Below are positions 18,766 to 30,052 of a DNA stretch of 64,000 nt, piece after piece. Below the pieces are notes generated by a model. The model saw only the letters and a program-made list of their open reading frames with translations. It made no database searches and was not told where the DNA came from. Positions within the stretch are counted from its first letter, which is position 1. Each line of letters begins with the position of its first letter. Position numbers and translations under genes: made by a program. Location of the stretch: contig CP060499.1 in the NCBI GenBank assembly GCA_024760525.1, positions 434,001 to 498,000 of the forward strand. The letters are read 5' to 3'. Origin of the DNA: Nitrospira sp. (GTDB taxonomy: Bacteria; Nitrospirota; Nitrospiria; Nitrospirales; Nitrospiraceae).

Positions 18766-18855
18766 ATGGACATCGTCACCATCGGGCTGTCGATCGGGTT
18801 CTTTCTGTTCTGCGCCTGGCTGATATCTGGGTTGGATCGCCTGCACGGGAAATAG
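18766..18855 (+). CDS. 29-residue membrane peptide upstream of kdpF
   Basis: An ATG at 18766 behind AAAGGAAG opens a 29-residue frame (MDIVTIGLSIGFFLFCAWLI followed by a basic SGLDRLHGK). It is one transmembrane helix with a positive tail. It lies 11 bp upstream of kdpF on the same strand. Short membrane peptides at this spot occur in many kdp operons, by my recollection, with no settled function. A TTGACA hexamer at 18708-18713 is a possible -35 element for the operon, but no clear -10 follows. Confidence 0.65.
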   Translation: MDIVTIGLSIGFFLFCAWLISGLDRLHGK

Positions 18856-18866
18856 AGACGGATGTG

Positions 18867-18947
18867 ATGTATGCACTGGGCGGAGTAGTGTCGGCGGGGC
18901 TTCTGGTCTATCTCATGGTCTCGTTACTGAAGGCTGAATGGTTCTGA
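18867..18947 (+). CDS. kdpF: K(+)-transporting ATPase subunit KdpF
   Basis: A 26-residue single-helix protein (MYALGGVVSAGLLVYLMVSL, then LKAEWF). This is the KdpF pattern, including the typical GG near the start and the basic and aromatic end. KdpF stabilises the KdpFABC complex in the inner membrane. Its stop overlaps the kdpA start (TGATG), which couples their translation. Confidence 0.9.
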   Translation: MYALGGVVSAGLLVYLMVSLLKAEWF

Positions 18948-20752
18948 TGACGATGAATGCCATTCTGCAAGTGTTCGTATTTTTTACCGTGCTGCTGGCT
19001 CTCGTCAAACCGCTCGGCTGGTACATGGCGAGAGTTTATGAAGGCACGCCCTGCGGCCTGGACTATCTCCTCGCTCCCGTTGAACGAACCATGTATCGGC
19101 TTTGCGGCGTTCGGCCGGCTGATGAAATGGATTGGAAAAGCTATGGGACGGCCATGTTGCTGTTCAATGCAGGGGGGCTCTTGCTGCTGTATGGCTTGCA
19201 GCGCCTGCAGAGTGTTTTACCCCTCAACCCGGCTCACCTTGGTGCCGTCGCTCCCGACCTGGCCTTTAATACGGCCGTGAGTTTCGTGACCAACACCAAC
19301 TGGCAGGCGTATGGCGGAGAAACCACCCTGACATACCTGACCCAGATGCTTGGCCTGACCGTGCAAAACTTCGTCTCCGCAGCCACCGGGATGGCGGTAC
19401 TCGTCGCATTGATCCGAGGCCTCAGACGTCACACATCAACGACGCTTGGAAATTTCTGGTGCGATCTGGTTCGTAGCACGCTCTACATTCTTCTGCCGCT
19501 TGCTCTGCTCGTATCCCTCCTCCTGGTGTCCCAGGGAGTTGTCCAGACCTTCGATTCATATCGGACGGTGACCTTGCTGCAGCCATCGGGTTACGACAAA
19601 GCCGTGATAGATGGGAACGGCCAAGCGATTCTCGATGAGCAAGGGAAACCGAAGGTCGAACACACGATTCTGCTCGAGCAAGTCATTGCAGTAGGTCCGG
19701 CGGCTTCTCAGATCGCCATCAAACAACTCGGCACGAACGGCGGTGGGTTCTTCAACGTGAATTCCGCCCATCCGTTCGAGAATGCCACACCTCTGTCCAA
19801 CTTCATTGAACTCTTGGCCATTCTCCTCATCCCTGCCGCGCTTTGCTATATGTTCGGCCGGATGGTGAACGATACCCGCCAAGGCTGGGTCCTGCTCGCC
19901 GTCATGACCATTCTTCTGCTGTGTTTTGTTCCCCTAGGGTGGTGGGCGGAACAAAGCGGCAATCCCTTGCTTGCCGATCTCGGTGTGGATCAGCAGCCTC
20001 AAGCCGGCCAAGCCGGCGGCAACATGGAGGGAAAAGAGACGCGATTCGGCATTACCGATTCGGTCCTGTGGTCTGCCGTGACGACGGCGGCGTCCAATGG
20101 CGCGGTGAACTCCATGCACGATTCGTATACTCCATTGGGTGGACTCGTGCCGCTGTTCCTCATGCAATTCGGCGAGGTGGTCTTCGGCGGAGTCGGCTCG
20201 GGACTGTACGGCATGATCGTCTTCGCCATCATCGCAGTGTTCGTTGCGGGATTGATGGTTGGACGGACGCCGGAGTACCTGGGGAAGAAGATCGAGCCCT
20301 ACGAGATGAAGATGGCCGCACTACTGATTTTGATCATGCCCATTGTCGTCTTGGGTCTCACGGCAGTCGCGGTCAGCACTGAAGTAGGTCGATCATCGAT
20401 CTTGAATGCCGGTCCTCACGGATTCACCGAAGTGCTGTATGCCTATACGTCCCAGGGCAACAATAACGGAAGCGCGTTCGCAGGGCTCAACGCCAATACT
20501 CATTTTTACAATCTCACCGGTGGGATCGCGATGCTGACATCCCGGTTCTGGCTCGCTATTCCGACTCTGGCGCTTGCAAATTCTTTGGCCCGCAAGAAAC
20601 TGGTTCCGACTGGTCCCGGGACCGTGCCGACCCACACCCCGTTGTTTGCTGTTCTCCTGATCAGCGTCGTGGTGATGGTCGGCGCCCTCACGTTTCTACC
20701 GGCCTTGGCCTTGGGGCCGATCGTTGAGGAGTTGATGATGAGGGGACGGTAA
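18947..20752 (+). CDS. kdpA: K(+)-transporting ATPase subunit KdpA
   Basis: KdpA is the channel-like subunit that selects and moves K+. From ATG 18947 it has 601 residues (an ATG nine bases earlier would overlap kdpF more). About ten membrane helices and selectivity-filter-type Gly motifs can be seen: FVTNTNWQAYGGE, KQLGTNGGGFFNVNSAHPFENATP, and TSQGNNNGSAFAGL near the end. kdpB starts two bases after the stop. Length and motif order match a normal KdpA. Confidence 0.97.
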   Translation: MTMNAILQVFVFFTVLLALVKPLGWYMARVYEGTPCGLDYLLAPVERTMYRLCGVRPADEMDWKSYGTAMLLFNAGGLLLLYGLQRLQSVLPLNPAHLGAVAPDLAFNTAVSFVTNTNWQAYGGETTLTYLTQMLGLTVQNFVSAATGMAVLVALIRGLRRHTSTTLGNFWCDLVRSTLYILLPLALLVSLLLVSQGVVQTFDSYRTVTLLQPSGYDKAVIDGNGQAILDEQGKPKVEHTILLEQVIAVGPAASQIAIKQLGTNGGGFFNVNSAHPFENATPLSNFIELLAILLIPAALCYMFGRMVNDTRQGWVLLAVMTILLLCFVPLGWWAEQSGNPLLADLGVDQQPQAGQAGGNMEGKETRFGITDSVLWSAVTTAASNGAVNSMHDSYTPLGGLVPLFLMQFGEVVFGGVGSGLYGMIVFAIIAVFVAGLMVGRTPEYLGKKIEPYEMKMAALLILIMPIVVLGLTAVAVSTEVGRSSILNAGPHGFTEVLYAYTSQGNNNGSAFAGLNANTHFYNLTGGIAMLTSRFWLAIPTLALANSLARKKLVPTGPGTVPTHTPLFAVLLISVVVMVGALTFLPALALGPIVEELMMRGR

Positions 20753-20754
20753 CA

Positions 20755-22887
<2,133 letters not shown>

Positions 22888-22926
22888 TCGGGACGTCGAC
22901 CGGGTGGCCGAGAAAGAGGGAAAAGC

Positions 22927-23502
22927 ATGAAGGAACACATACGACCCACCCTGACCATGCTGCTACTGCTGACTATCCTGACGGGGCTTATCTATCCACT
23001 GGCCATCACAGGATTGGCCAGCGTGTTCCACCCTGATCAGGCGAACGGCAGCATGATCGTGCATGAAGGCACGGTGATCGGGTCCAGGCTGATCGGACAG
23101 TATTTTGACAAACCGGAGTATTTTTGGAGCCGTCCGTCGGCGACCGCGCCGTTTCCTTACAACGCCGCAGCGTCGGGAGGGTCGAACCTCGGACCTACCA
23201 ACCCGGCCCTGATCGAAACGGTCACAGCCAGAGTGGCCGCCTTACGAGTCGCAGATCCCGGTAACGACGTGCCCATTCCTGTCGAGCTGGTCACCGCCTC
23301 GGGGAGCGGGTTGGACCCCCATATCAGCCCGGCTGCCGCCTTCTACCAAATCAAGCGTGTGGCCCGTGTGAGAGGCCTGGATGAAATCATCGTGGGAACA
23401 CTCGTGGCTCAACACATAGAGGAACGTCAATTCGGATTCCTGGGTGAACGCAGAATCAATGTTCTACTGTTGAATCTTGCGCTCGATGCGTTACCCCGTT
23501 GA
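22927..23502 (+). CDS. kdpC: K(+)-transporting ATPase subunit KdpC
   Basis: A 191-residue KdpC, with one N-terminal helix (LTMLLLLTILTGLIYPLAITG) and a periplasmic domain containing the family's GSxLIGQYFDKPEYFWSRPS, ASGGSNLGPTNP and VTASGSGLDPHISPAAA. KdpC holds the complex together. AAAGAGGGAAAAGC precedes the ATG. The 39-bp gap from kdpB is normal. Confidence 0.97.
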   Translation: MKEHIRPTLTMLLLLTILTGLIYPLAITGLASVFHPDQANGSMIVHEGTVIGSRLIGQYFDKPEYFWSRPSATAPFPYNAAASGGSNLGPTNPALIETVTARVAALRVADPGNDVPIPVELVTASGSGLDPHISPAAAFYQIKRVARVRGLDEIIVGTLVAQHIEERQFGFLGERRINVLLLNLALDALPR

Positions 23503-23544
23503 ACCAATTCCTCGTTGAACTCTTCGACACAGTGAGGATCTATT

Positions 23545-23676
23545 GTGTGGTCATTGTTCATCCTGTTTCTACTGACCATTTGGGCGATGGCCTGCTTGAT
23601 CTGGCTGTTGTGGAAATGGCTGCCACCAAGCGGTCGGGTGCGCCGCCCCCCTCAAAATCCCTTCGCCAAACCATAA
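23545..23676 (+). CDS. 43-residue membrane peptide between kdpC and kdpD
   Basis: A GTG at 23545 behind TGAGGATC opens a 43-residue frame with a Trp- and Leu-rich helix (WSLFILFLLTIWAMACLIWL), then LLWKWLPPSG and a basic, Pro-rich tail ending in Lys-Pro. It is a single-pass membrane peptide with a cytosolic positive tail. It lies between kdpC (stop 23502) and kdpD (start 23792). It might modulate KdpD or the pump, but no known function can be assigned. A stretch of 115 bp separates it from kdpD. Confidence 0.55.
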   Translation: MWSLFILFLLTIWAMACLIWLLWKWLPPSGRVRRPPQNPFAKP

Positions 23677-23791
23677 GCATTTCCGAAGTCTATCCAAGTG
23701 ACGTAAAATTGGCGGGAGGGCGCCCGACTCCTCAGGCAAATGGTTTGAACGTTGCCGGAATATCTCAGGCAACCAGGACTAGACATCAGCG

Positions 23792-26494
23792 ATGGATACA
23801 CAACGTCCGGATCCCGACGCGCTGCTCAAGCGTGTGCAGGCTGAAGAGGCCCGGCAGCTTCAAGGAAAGCTCAAAGTGTTCTTCGGCGCCAACCCCGGCG
23901 TGGGGAAAACCTATGCCATGCTGGAGGCGGCTCATGAGCAGCGGCGCGACGGCGTGGACGTCGCCATCGGTGTCGTCGAGACACATGGTCGCACGGAGAC
24001 CGAGACGCTGGTAAGCGGACTGGAAGTCATACCGCGCCGCGCGGTCGAGTATCGCGGCACGACACTTCTGGAATTCGATCTCGATGCGGCGCTGGCGCGC
24101 CGTCCAACCGTTATCCTCATGGATGAACTCGCACACAGCAACGCACCGGGTTTACGCCACGCCAAACGGTGGCAGGATGTGCTGGAGATCCTCAAAGCGG
24201 GCATCACGGTGTACACCACGGTGAACGTACAGCATTTGGAAAGCCTGAATGATGTGGTTGCGCAGATTACGGGTGTGCGCGTGCGGGAGACCATCCCGGA
24301 TTCTGTGCTCGAGCGGGCGGATGACGTGGAGTTGATTGACCTTCCCCCGGATGACCTCCTCCAACGACTCAAAGACGGCAAGGTCTATGTTCCGGAACAG
24401 ATTCAGCACGCCATTCAGAATTTTTTTGCGAAGGGCAATCTGCTCGCGCTTCGTGAACTCGCCCTGCGGCGCACTGCCGAACGGGTTGATCAGCAGATGG
24501 AAGTGTACCGACGCGATCATGCGGTGGTGCGAACCTGGCCGGCGGCAGAAACCATCATGGTGTGCGTGAACATGAAACCCCGCGGTCCGCGTTTGATCCG
24601 CGCCGCCCGTCAGATGGCCACGGATCTTCATGCCAAGTGGATCGCGGTGTATGTGCAGATTCCCCGGCACCTGCGCTCACCGCAAATCGAACGGGATCGT
24701 CTGGTACAGACGTTACGGTTGGCTGAGCAGTTGGGGGCCGAAGCGGTGACGATAGCCGGTGAACATGTCGCCCAGGAAATTCTGAGCTATGCGCGAAGCC
24801 GTAATGCCACCAAGATCATCGTTGGAAAACCGGTGCGGCCTCTCTGGAAGGAATGGATTTTCGGCTCAGTGGTATCGGAACTGGTCCATCAGAGCGGGGA
24901 CATCGACGTATACGTCATCACGGGTGAAGCGGGCGAAGGCGAACCGGTTGCCCGACGGAGTCTCGCGAGAACCAGTAAAACGGACGGGTATGTCAACGCG
25001 TTGTTCGGAGTGCTGATCGCGACGGCCATCGACTGGTTGATGTTCCCGTATTTCTCGGCTGAGAACCTGATCATGATGTATCTCATCGCCGTGATCGCCA
25101 TCGCGATTCGTTGCGGCCGCGGTCCATCGGTGCTTGCCTCAGCCTTGAGTGTCGCAACGTTCGACTTCTTCTTTGTGCCGCCGTATTACTCCTTCTCCGT
25201 CTCGGACATTCAATACCTGTTGACCCTCGGAGTCATGTTAGTGGTGGCGCTGGTCATCAGTAATCTCACGGTGCGGTTGCATCATCAGGCGGCCTTGTCT
25301 CGGTACAGGGAAAGACGCACCGGAGTTCTGTACGCGATGAGTCGAGATCTCGCCACGCATCGGGGAACGGACATGCTGACCCAGCTTGCGGTCGCGCATC
25401 TCCGAGAGGTATTCGACGCACAGATCGCTATCTTTCTGGCGGATGCCAACAAGAGAGTACAGCTCCAGCGCGGCGAACAGTTGTATTTTGAGCTGGACCC
25501 GAAGGAGTCAGGCGTCGCGCAGTGGGTGTTCGACCACAATGAGCGAGCCGGATTCGGTACCGATACGCTGCCGGGGACCAGCGCATTATATCTCCCGTTG
25601 GTCGGCTCAGGCGGAGCGATCGGCGTCATTGCCGTACGGCCCAAGGACTCTGCACTCCTGCTCGATCCCGAACAACTTCATCTTCTGGAATCCCTTGTGA
25701 ATCAAACGGCCTTGGCGATCGAAAGGACTCGGTTATCCGAAGAAGCTCAGCAAGCGCACGTGGCGGCCGAAACCGAGCGCATGCGTAGCGCGATTCTCAG
25801 TTCCGTGTCCCACGACCTGCGAACGCCGCTCGCGACCATCAGCGGTGCCGCCAGCAGTTTGGTGGCGGGGCAGGAAGCTCTCACTGTCGCAGCTCGGCAG
25901 GATCTCGCTCGATCCATCTATCGAGAGGCTGATCGACTGGACCGATTACTGAGGAATCTTCTTAATATGATGCGGCTGGAAGCGGGAGCCGTACGGCTCA
26001 GCAAAGAGTGGCACCCGTTGGATGAAATCATCGGTGCCGCCCTCTCGAGGCTGGAGGGACGATTCCCCGAACATATCGTCAACACTGACTTGCCTGCCGA
26101 ACTGCCGTTGCTGTTGGCCGATGGGGTACTCCTGGAGCAAGTGATTATCAATCTTGTGGAGAATGCGGTGAAGTATGCGCCTGTCGGAACCGAAATTGGT
26201 CTGACGGCGTCGACGACCGACCACCAGGTCGTCGTGGAAGTCGCTGATCGGGGACCCGGCATTCCAGCCGGAGAAGAGGCACTGATTTTTGATAAGTTTT
26301 ATCGTGGAAAATCCGCTCGGGAGGGAGGAGTCGGGCTGGGGCTGACCATTTGTCGTGGCATCGTTGAAGCGCATGGCGGACGGATCTGGGCTCAAAATCG
26401 GCCGGGCGGGGGTGCGCTGATTCGGTTCTCGATCCCCCTGCCGGACGAGCAACCGGCTGTCGAACGAGAGGCCGACGCAAATTCGGCAGGTTGA
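23792..26494 (+). CDS. kdpD: Osmosensitive K+ sensor histidine kinase KdpD
   Basis: A 900-residue sensor kinase. An N-terminal KdpD domain carries the Walker-A-like GANPGVGKT at residues 32-40 and DELAHSN; a universal-stress-type domain follows (about 245-370). Transmembrane segments lie about 400-500 (YLIAVIAIAIRCG, LLTLGVMLVVALVIS), then a GAF-like part. SVSHDLRTPLATISG has the phosphorylated His near residue 673, and the ATPase domain has NLVENAVKYAP and DRGPGIP. It senses K+ or turgor and phosphorylates KdpE. Confidence 0.96.
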   Translation: MDTQRPDPDALLKRVQAEEARQLQGKLKVFFGANPGVGKTYAMLEAAHEQRRDGVDVAIGVVETHGRTETETLVSGLEVIPRRAVEYRGTTLLEFDLDAALARRPTVILMDELAHSNAPGLRHAKRWQDVLEILKAGITVYTTVNVQHLESLNDVVAQITGVRVRETIPDSVLERADDVELIDLPPDDLLQRLKDGKVYVPEQIQHAIQNFFAKGNLLALRELALRRTAERVDQQMEVYRRDHAVVRTWPAAETIMVCVNMKPRGPRLIRAARQMATDLHAKWIAVYVQIPRHLRSPQIERDRLVQTLRLAEQLGAEAVTIAGEHVAQEILSYARSRNATKIIVGKPVRPLWKEWIFGSVVSELVHQSGDIDVYVITGEAGEGEPVARRSLARTSKTDGYVNALFGVLIATAIDWLMFPYFSAENLIMMYLIAVIAIAIRCGRGPSVLASALSVATFDFFFVPPYYSFSVSDIQYLLTLGVMLVVALVISNLTVRLHHQAALSRYRERRTGVLYAMSRDLATHRGTDMLTQLAVAHLREVFDAQIAIFLADANKRVQLQRGEQLYFELDPKESGVAQWVFDHNERAGFGTDTLPGTSALYLPLVGSGGAIGVIAVRPKDSALLLDPEQLHLLESLVNQTALAIERTRLSEEAQQAHVAAETERMRSAILSSVSHDLRTPLATISGAASSLVAGQEALTVAARQDLARSIYREADRLDRLLRNLLNMMRLEAGAVRLSKEWHPLDEIIGAALSRLEGRFPEHIVNTDLPAELPLLLADGVLLEQVIINLVENAVKYAPVGTEIGLTASTTDHQVVVEVADRGPGIPAGEEALIFDKFYRGKSAREGGVGLGLTICRGIVEAHGGRIWAQNRPGGGALIRFSIPLPDEQPAVEREADANSAG

Positions 26495-26528
26495 CCGGGA
26501 AGGGGTGACGCGAGAAGTGTGAGGTCTT

Positions 26529-27221
26529 ATGTCACAACAAGCAACGATACTCCTGATCGAGGATGAACCGGAGATCCGGCGGTTTCTTAGAACTTCCTTA
26601 CCGGCGCATGGTTTCCGACTCCACGAAGCCGCGACGGGGAAGGATGGGCTCATCGAAACCAAGGCGAGAAACCCGGATCTCATCCTTCTGGATCTCGGGC
26701 TCCCGGATCTCGATGGAACCGAGATGATTCGCCAACTGCGGGAGTGGACGCAGATTCCCATTATCGTGCTGTCGGCTCGAGACCAGGAACAGGCGAAAGT
26801 GGCGGCGCTCGACCTGGGCGCGGACGACTACATCACTAAGCCGTTTGGAGTGAACGAACTCCTTGCGCGGATGCGGGCGGCGCTTCGCCATGCGTCCCGA
26901 ACAGCCGAAAGCGGTGAATCAGTGTTTACCCTCGGTGATCTGAAGGCAGATCTCGGGCGTCGGCAGGTGTTTGTTTCAGGGAAAGAAGTTCATCTGACCC
27001 CGATCGAATATAAGCTGCTCACCACCTTGATCCGGTATGCCGGTAAGGTGCTGACCCACCGTCAGCTGTTGAAGGAAGTCTGGGGCCCGCTCCATGTGGA
27101 AGAAGGTCATTATCTGCGTGTGTATATGCGCCAGTTGAGAAACAAACTGGAGAAGACCCCCGCCCATCCCCGCTATCTTGTCACGGAGCTTGGAGTTGGA
27201 TATCGACTCCGGACAGAATGA
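26529..27221 (+). CDS. kdpE: KDP operon response regulator KdpE
   Basis: An OmpR-type regulator of 230 residues, 34 bp after kdpD. The receiver has EDE at 11-13, the phosphorylated Asp55 (LILLDLGLPD) and the Lys of YITKPF. The winged-helix DNA-binding domain covers about 130-230 (EYKLLTTLIRYAGKVLTHRQLLKEVWG). It should activate the kdp promoter when phosphorylated by KdpD. Confidence 0.96.
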   Translation: MSQQATILLIEDEPEIRRFLRTSLPAHGFRLHEAATGKDGLIETKARNPDLILLDLGLPDLDGTEMIRQLREWTQIPIIVLSARDQEQAKVAALDLGADDYITKPFGVNELLARMRAALRHASRTAESGESVFTLGDLKADLGRRQVFVSGKEVHLTPIEYKLLTTLIRYAGKVLTHRQLLKEVWGPLHVEEGHYLRVYMRQLRNKLEKTPAHPRYLVTELGVGYRLRTE

Positions 27222-27341
27222 TCTGAGGCCGATCCTGACGCCGTCCTTACAGTCGCGGCATTGGTTTTTATCCCGTTTTGATGCCTGACCCAGTATAGTT
27301 TGTGTGTCGAGCTTCTACCGGTTCTTCCGAGGGCGCACATA

Positions 27342-28607
27342 ATGCGGGTAGGCGCTGGTCAGTTCTCTCCGGTTGATCAGAAGATAATCGGTCAACGAGA
27401 CCGATTCTGCGAACACCTCTGTTGCTTGGTGATCGTCTGTGCGGTACTCGGAACGGCGCCTGTCTCCGAGGCTCAGGACTTGAGCCAGCAGTCGAAGGAA
27501 AATCCCACGTCTCTGAATCGTCCATCGAATTCCGCAGATGCCGGGACGGCCAACTGGCACTATGGCGCCTATCTCGATGTGAGTTACATCGGCAATTTCA
27601 ATTTTCCCGACAATCACCTCTGGCGCAGTCGGACCACTTCATTCCAGCATAATGAGGTTTCACCCAACATGGGGTTGGCATATGTGCGAAAGGACGCGGG
27701 GGAGGCTTCGCGTTGGGGCATGGAGCTTGGCTTCCAAGGCGGCCGAGATTCGGAGGAGTTTGCATTCCTGGCTGGTGAAAGGCGGGTCGATGGAGCGGAC
27801 GTGCTCAGACATGTGCACCGGGCGAATGTGTCGTATCTGGCTCCGGTCGGAAAGGGAATGCTGATCACCGCCGGCCTGTTCAATAGTTTGATGGGGTACG
27901 AGTCACTCTATGCAAAGGATAACGCCAACTACACGCGGTCATGGATCGCGGACAATACGCCGTACATGATGTTCGGTGTGAATGCTCAGTATCCGGTGAA
28001 TGAGAATTTCACCATCACTGCTTTTGTCGTCAACAGTTATTATCATCTCGCGCACCCGAACGATCTCCCGAGCTACGGGGGGAGATGGATCTGGAAAGCC
28101 ACGCCACGGTTCACGCTGATCCAAACACTTTACGGAGGACCGGATCAGAGGCAAACATCCTTGGAGTTCTGGCGTCTGTATGGAAATCACATTCTGGAAT
28201 GGAAAGGTGACGATGTGACGGTGGCGGCGTCCTTTGATGTCGGAACTGAGAGCATCGCCGGTCAACCTGGCAGCCCACGAACCTTTGTCATGGGAGGCAA
28301 CGTGGTGGTGAGATGGCATGTCACCGGTCCTTGGTCTGTAGCGCTGCGGCCTGAGTTTTACTGGGACCGGAACGGCCGGTGGACAGGAGCCGAGCAGTTC
28401 GTAAAGGCCATCACGTCTACCGTTGAGTACAAGTTCCCGTACAAATGGATGAATACGATCATACGAGTCGAACATCGTTACGATGAATCAACTGGAGTTG
28501 GAGGCGGGTTTTTCAAGAACGGCGAGATCCGTCCCGGTGTAAATGAACTTGCGCCAGGGCAACACCTGTTCTTACTGGGAATGCTTCTAAGCTTGGATTC
28601 ACCGTGA
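27342..28607 (+). CDS. Outer-membrane beta-barrel (porin-like) protein next to kdp
   Basis: From ATG 27342 (GAGGGC upstream) the protein has 421 residues, a signal peptide (LCCLVIVCAVLGTAPVSEAQ) and many alternating strands typical of a barrel: YGAYLDVSYIGNFNF, WRLYGNHILEWKGDDVTVAAS and WSVALRPEFYWDRNGRW. It resembles the putative beta-barrel porin 2 / OmpL-like family. The gene follows kdpE by 120 bp on the same strand, so an outer-membrane entry route for K+ is a reasonable guess. It ends in a hydrophobic LLSLDSP rather than the classic terminal Phe. Confidence 0.75.
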   Translation: MRVGAGQFSPVDQKIIGQRDRFCEHLCCLVIVCAVLGTAPVSEAQDLSQQSKENPTSLNRPSNSADAGTANWHYGAYLDVSYIGNFNFPDNHLWRSRTTSFQHNEVSPNMGLAYVRKDAGEASRWGMELGFQGGRDSEEFAFLAGERRVDGADVLRHVHRANVSYLAPVGKGMLITAGLFNSLMGYESLYAKDNANYTRSWIADNTPYMMFGVNAQYPVNENFTITAFVVNSYYHLAHPNDLPSYGGRWIWKATPRFTLIQTLYGGPDQRQTSLEFWRLYGNHILEWKGDDVTVAASFDVGTESIAGQPGSPRTFVMGGNVVVRWHVTGPWSVALRPEFYWDRNGRWTGAEQFVKAITSTVEYKFPYKWMNTIIRVEHRYDESTGVGGGFFKNGEIRPGVNELAPGQHLFLLGMLLSLDSP

Positions 28608-29345
28608 GTGGGGGATGGAGTGCGAGAACTCTTCTGCCCATAACGGGAGCTGATCGACGATTCGCTTGCTGATTCCTTCGATGGCGTGCGATTTGGCTTC
28701 TTTGAGAGCGGTGTTATCCTCGACCAGGACCGCCGAGCCGACCAGCGTTGCGACTCCTTCCGCTGTCTGGATGGGTGCCTGCCACTCGGAACGGACATCC
28801 AACAAGCTTCCGGTGACCATGACCAACGCGGTGCTTTCAGTGCCGGGAGCGAGATAGGCGCCGATCACGGTCGGATAAAACCACGCATAGCGGTTGTTGT
28901 ACCGATCGACTGTGCCCGCACCATCTACAACCAAGACCAGATCGGCGCCATAACGCGCGCCGAGCTGTCTGACTCCACGGATATTCTCCGCTCGCAACGT
29001 CGCATCCATCAGGACGAACGTGTCAGCCAGTACGTGCTGATCGCGCAATGGCATCAGCTGGCGGAGAAGCTGGTCTCGATCCGCACTCAGCCATTCGACT
29101 TTGCTGATGGATGGTCGATTTGGAAAGTCGGGATCCGCAAAAAACACACCGAGGCGAAATGGCGGAGAGAGACGAGACTCTTGGCTTGCGAGAGGCGTGT
29201 TTTTGGGATTAGGAGCGGGATCTACGCGAAGGGCTTCGATCATCGCAGCCCGATCGAAGCCGTGGCTCTTCGCGCAGCCGGCCGATACGGTCATGGTCAG
29301 TGCAAGGGCAATCGAGACGCGTAGTCCTGCTACCCACGCACTCAT
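28599..29345 (-). CDS. Putative lipoprotein, function unknown
   Basis: A 248-residue protein with a lipobox VSAGC (Cys about residue 23). The mature part has an alpha/beta look, with ARYGADLVLVVDGAG and ALVMVTGSLLDVRS strands, perhaps a nucleotide-free Rossmann-like fold. Transcribed toward the porin-like gene; their 3' ends overlap by nine bases. I recall similar proteins annotated only as lipoproteins. Probably outer-membrane or periplasmic. Confidence 0.7.
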   Translation of the reverse strand: MSAWVAGLRVSIALALTMTVSAGCAKSHGFDRAAMIEALRVDPAPNPKNTPLASQESRLSPPFRLGVFFADPDFPNRPSISKVEWLSADRDQLLRQLMPLRDQHVLADTFVLMDATLRAENIRGVRQLGARYGADLVLVVDGAGTVDRYNNRYAWFYPTVIGAYLAPGTESTALVMVTGSLLDVRSEWQAPIQTAEGVATLVGSAVLVEDNTALKEAKSHAIEGISKRIVDQLPLWAEEFSHSIPHSR

Positions 29346-29478
29346 TAGTTGAAGCGCCTCACGCTATCAGAATCCGCTTCCATCTCTGAACCCGACGATG
29401 AATTCGAGCACATGTCTCCCCAAAGGCTGTTTACACGGCCACTCGATGGAATGTCAGCAGGCTATCGGAAGGAAGGAC

Positions 29479-29946
29479 CTAATCCGCGATTGGGAGAATG
29501 CGATCGGCCACTGCCTGCACGACTCCTTCTTCTTCAGTCACCACCTTCAACCCTTTGAAACTGAGATAGTATCCTCCATGACTCGGCGCCTGAATCGTGG
29601 CACCCACTTCGACGCGATCTCCCTCCTCAACCTCCGGGTCACGGACGAGAGGTCTGCCGCAAATACCCAATACCGCTACCGGAATAGTCGCGGCATCTTC
29701 TTCGAGGCGAAACAAATAGGCTCCATAGCAACTGTCTCCATTCGGAACTGTGTAGGGGGCCAAGGGCTGCACATCACGCACGATGCCCTGCAACGTGACA
29801 TGCCGAAGGTGGTAGCCCCGTGGCTCATCGAGTATCTGCTGAATGCTGGTTGATTCCTCCGCCCACACGAATAGCGGTGCGCCGGTTGTCATGAACATCA
29901 GCATGAAGCCTACAAAATGAGCGACAACACGGACCTGCGTGATCAT
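29479..29946 (-). CDS. Secreted OB-fold-like hypothetical protein
   Basis: Starting at ATG 29946, this 155-residue protein has a signal peptide (FVGFMLMFMTTGAPLFVWA). The mature part, with VTLQGIVRDVQPLAPY, YGAYLFRLEEDAATIPVAVLG and EEGDRVEVGATIQAP, has the strand order of an OB fold like that of nucleic-acid-binding or bacterial OB-like periplasmic proteins. Two Cys (DSCYGA, GICGRP) may pair. No known function. Confidence 0.65.
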   Translation of the reverse strand: MITQVRVVAHFVGFMLMFMTTGAPLFVWAEESTSIQQILDEPRGYHLRHVTLQGIVRDVQPLAPYTVPNGDSCYGAYLFRLEEDAATIPVAVLGICGRPLVRDPEVEEGDRVEVGATIQAPSHGGYYLSFKGLKVVTEEEGVVQAVADRILPIAD

Positions 29947-30052
29947 GATGGATGAACGGCATTCTATCATCTTCGATTGAATCCCGCGGCGCTTTCTCTT
30001 CCAATTCGTGATCGCTATAATCCACCACTTTCAGTCAAGGAGGATCACTCGT

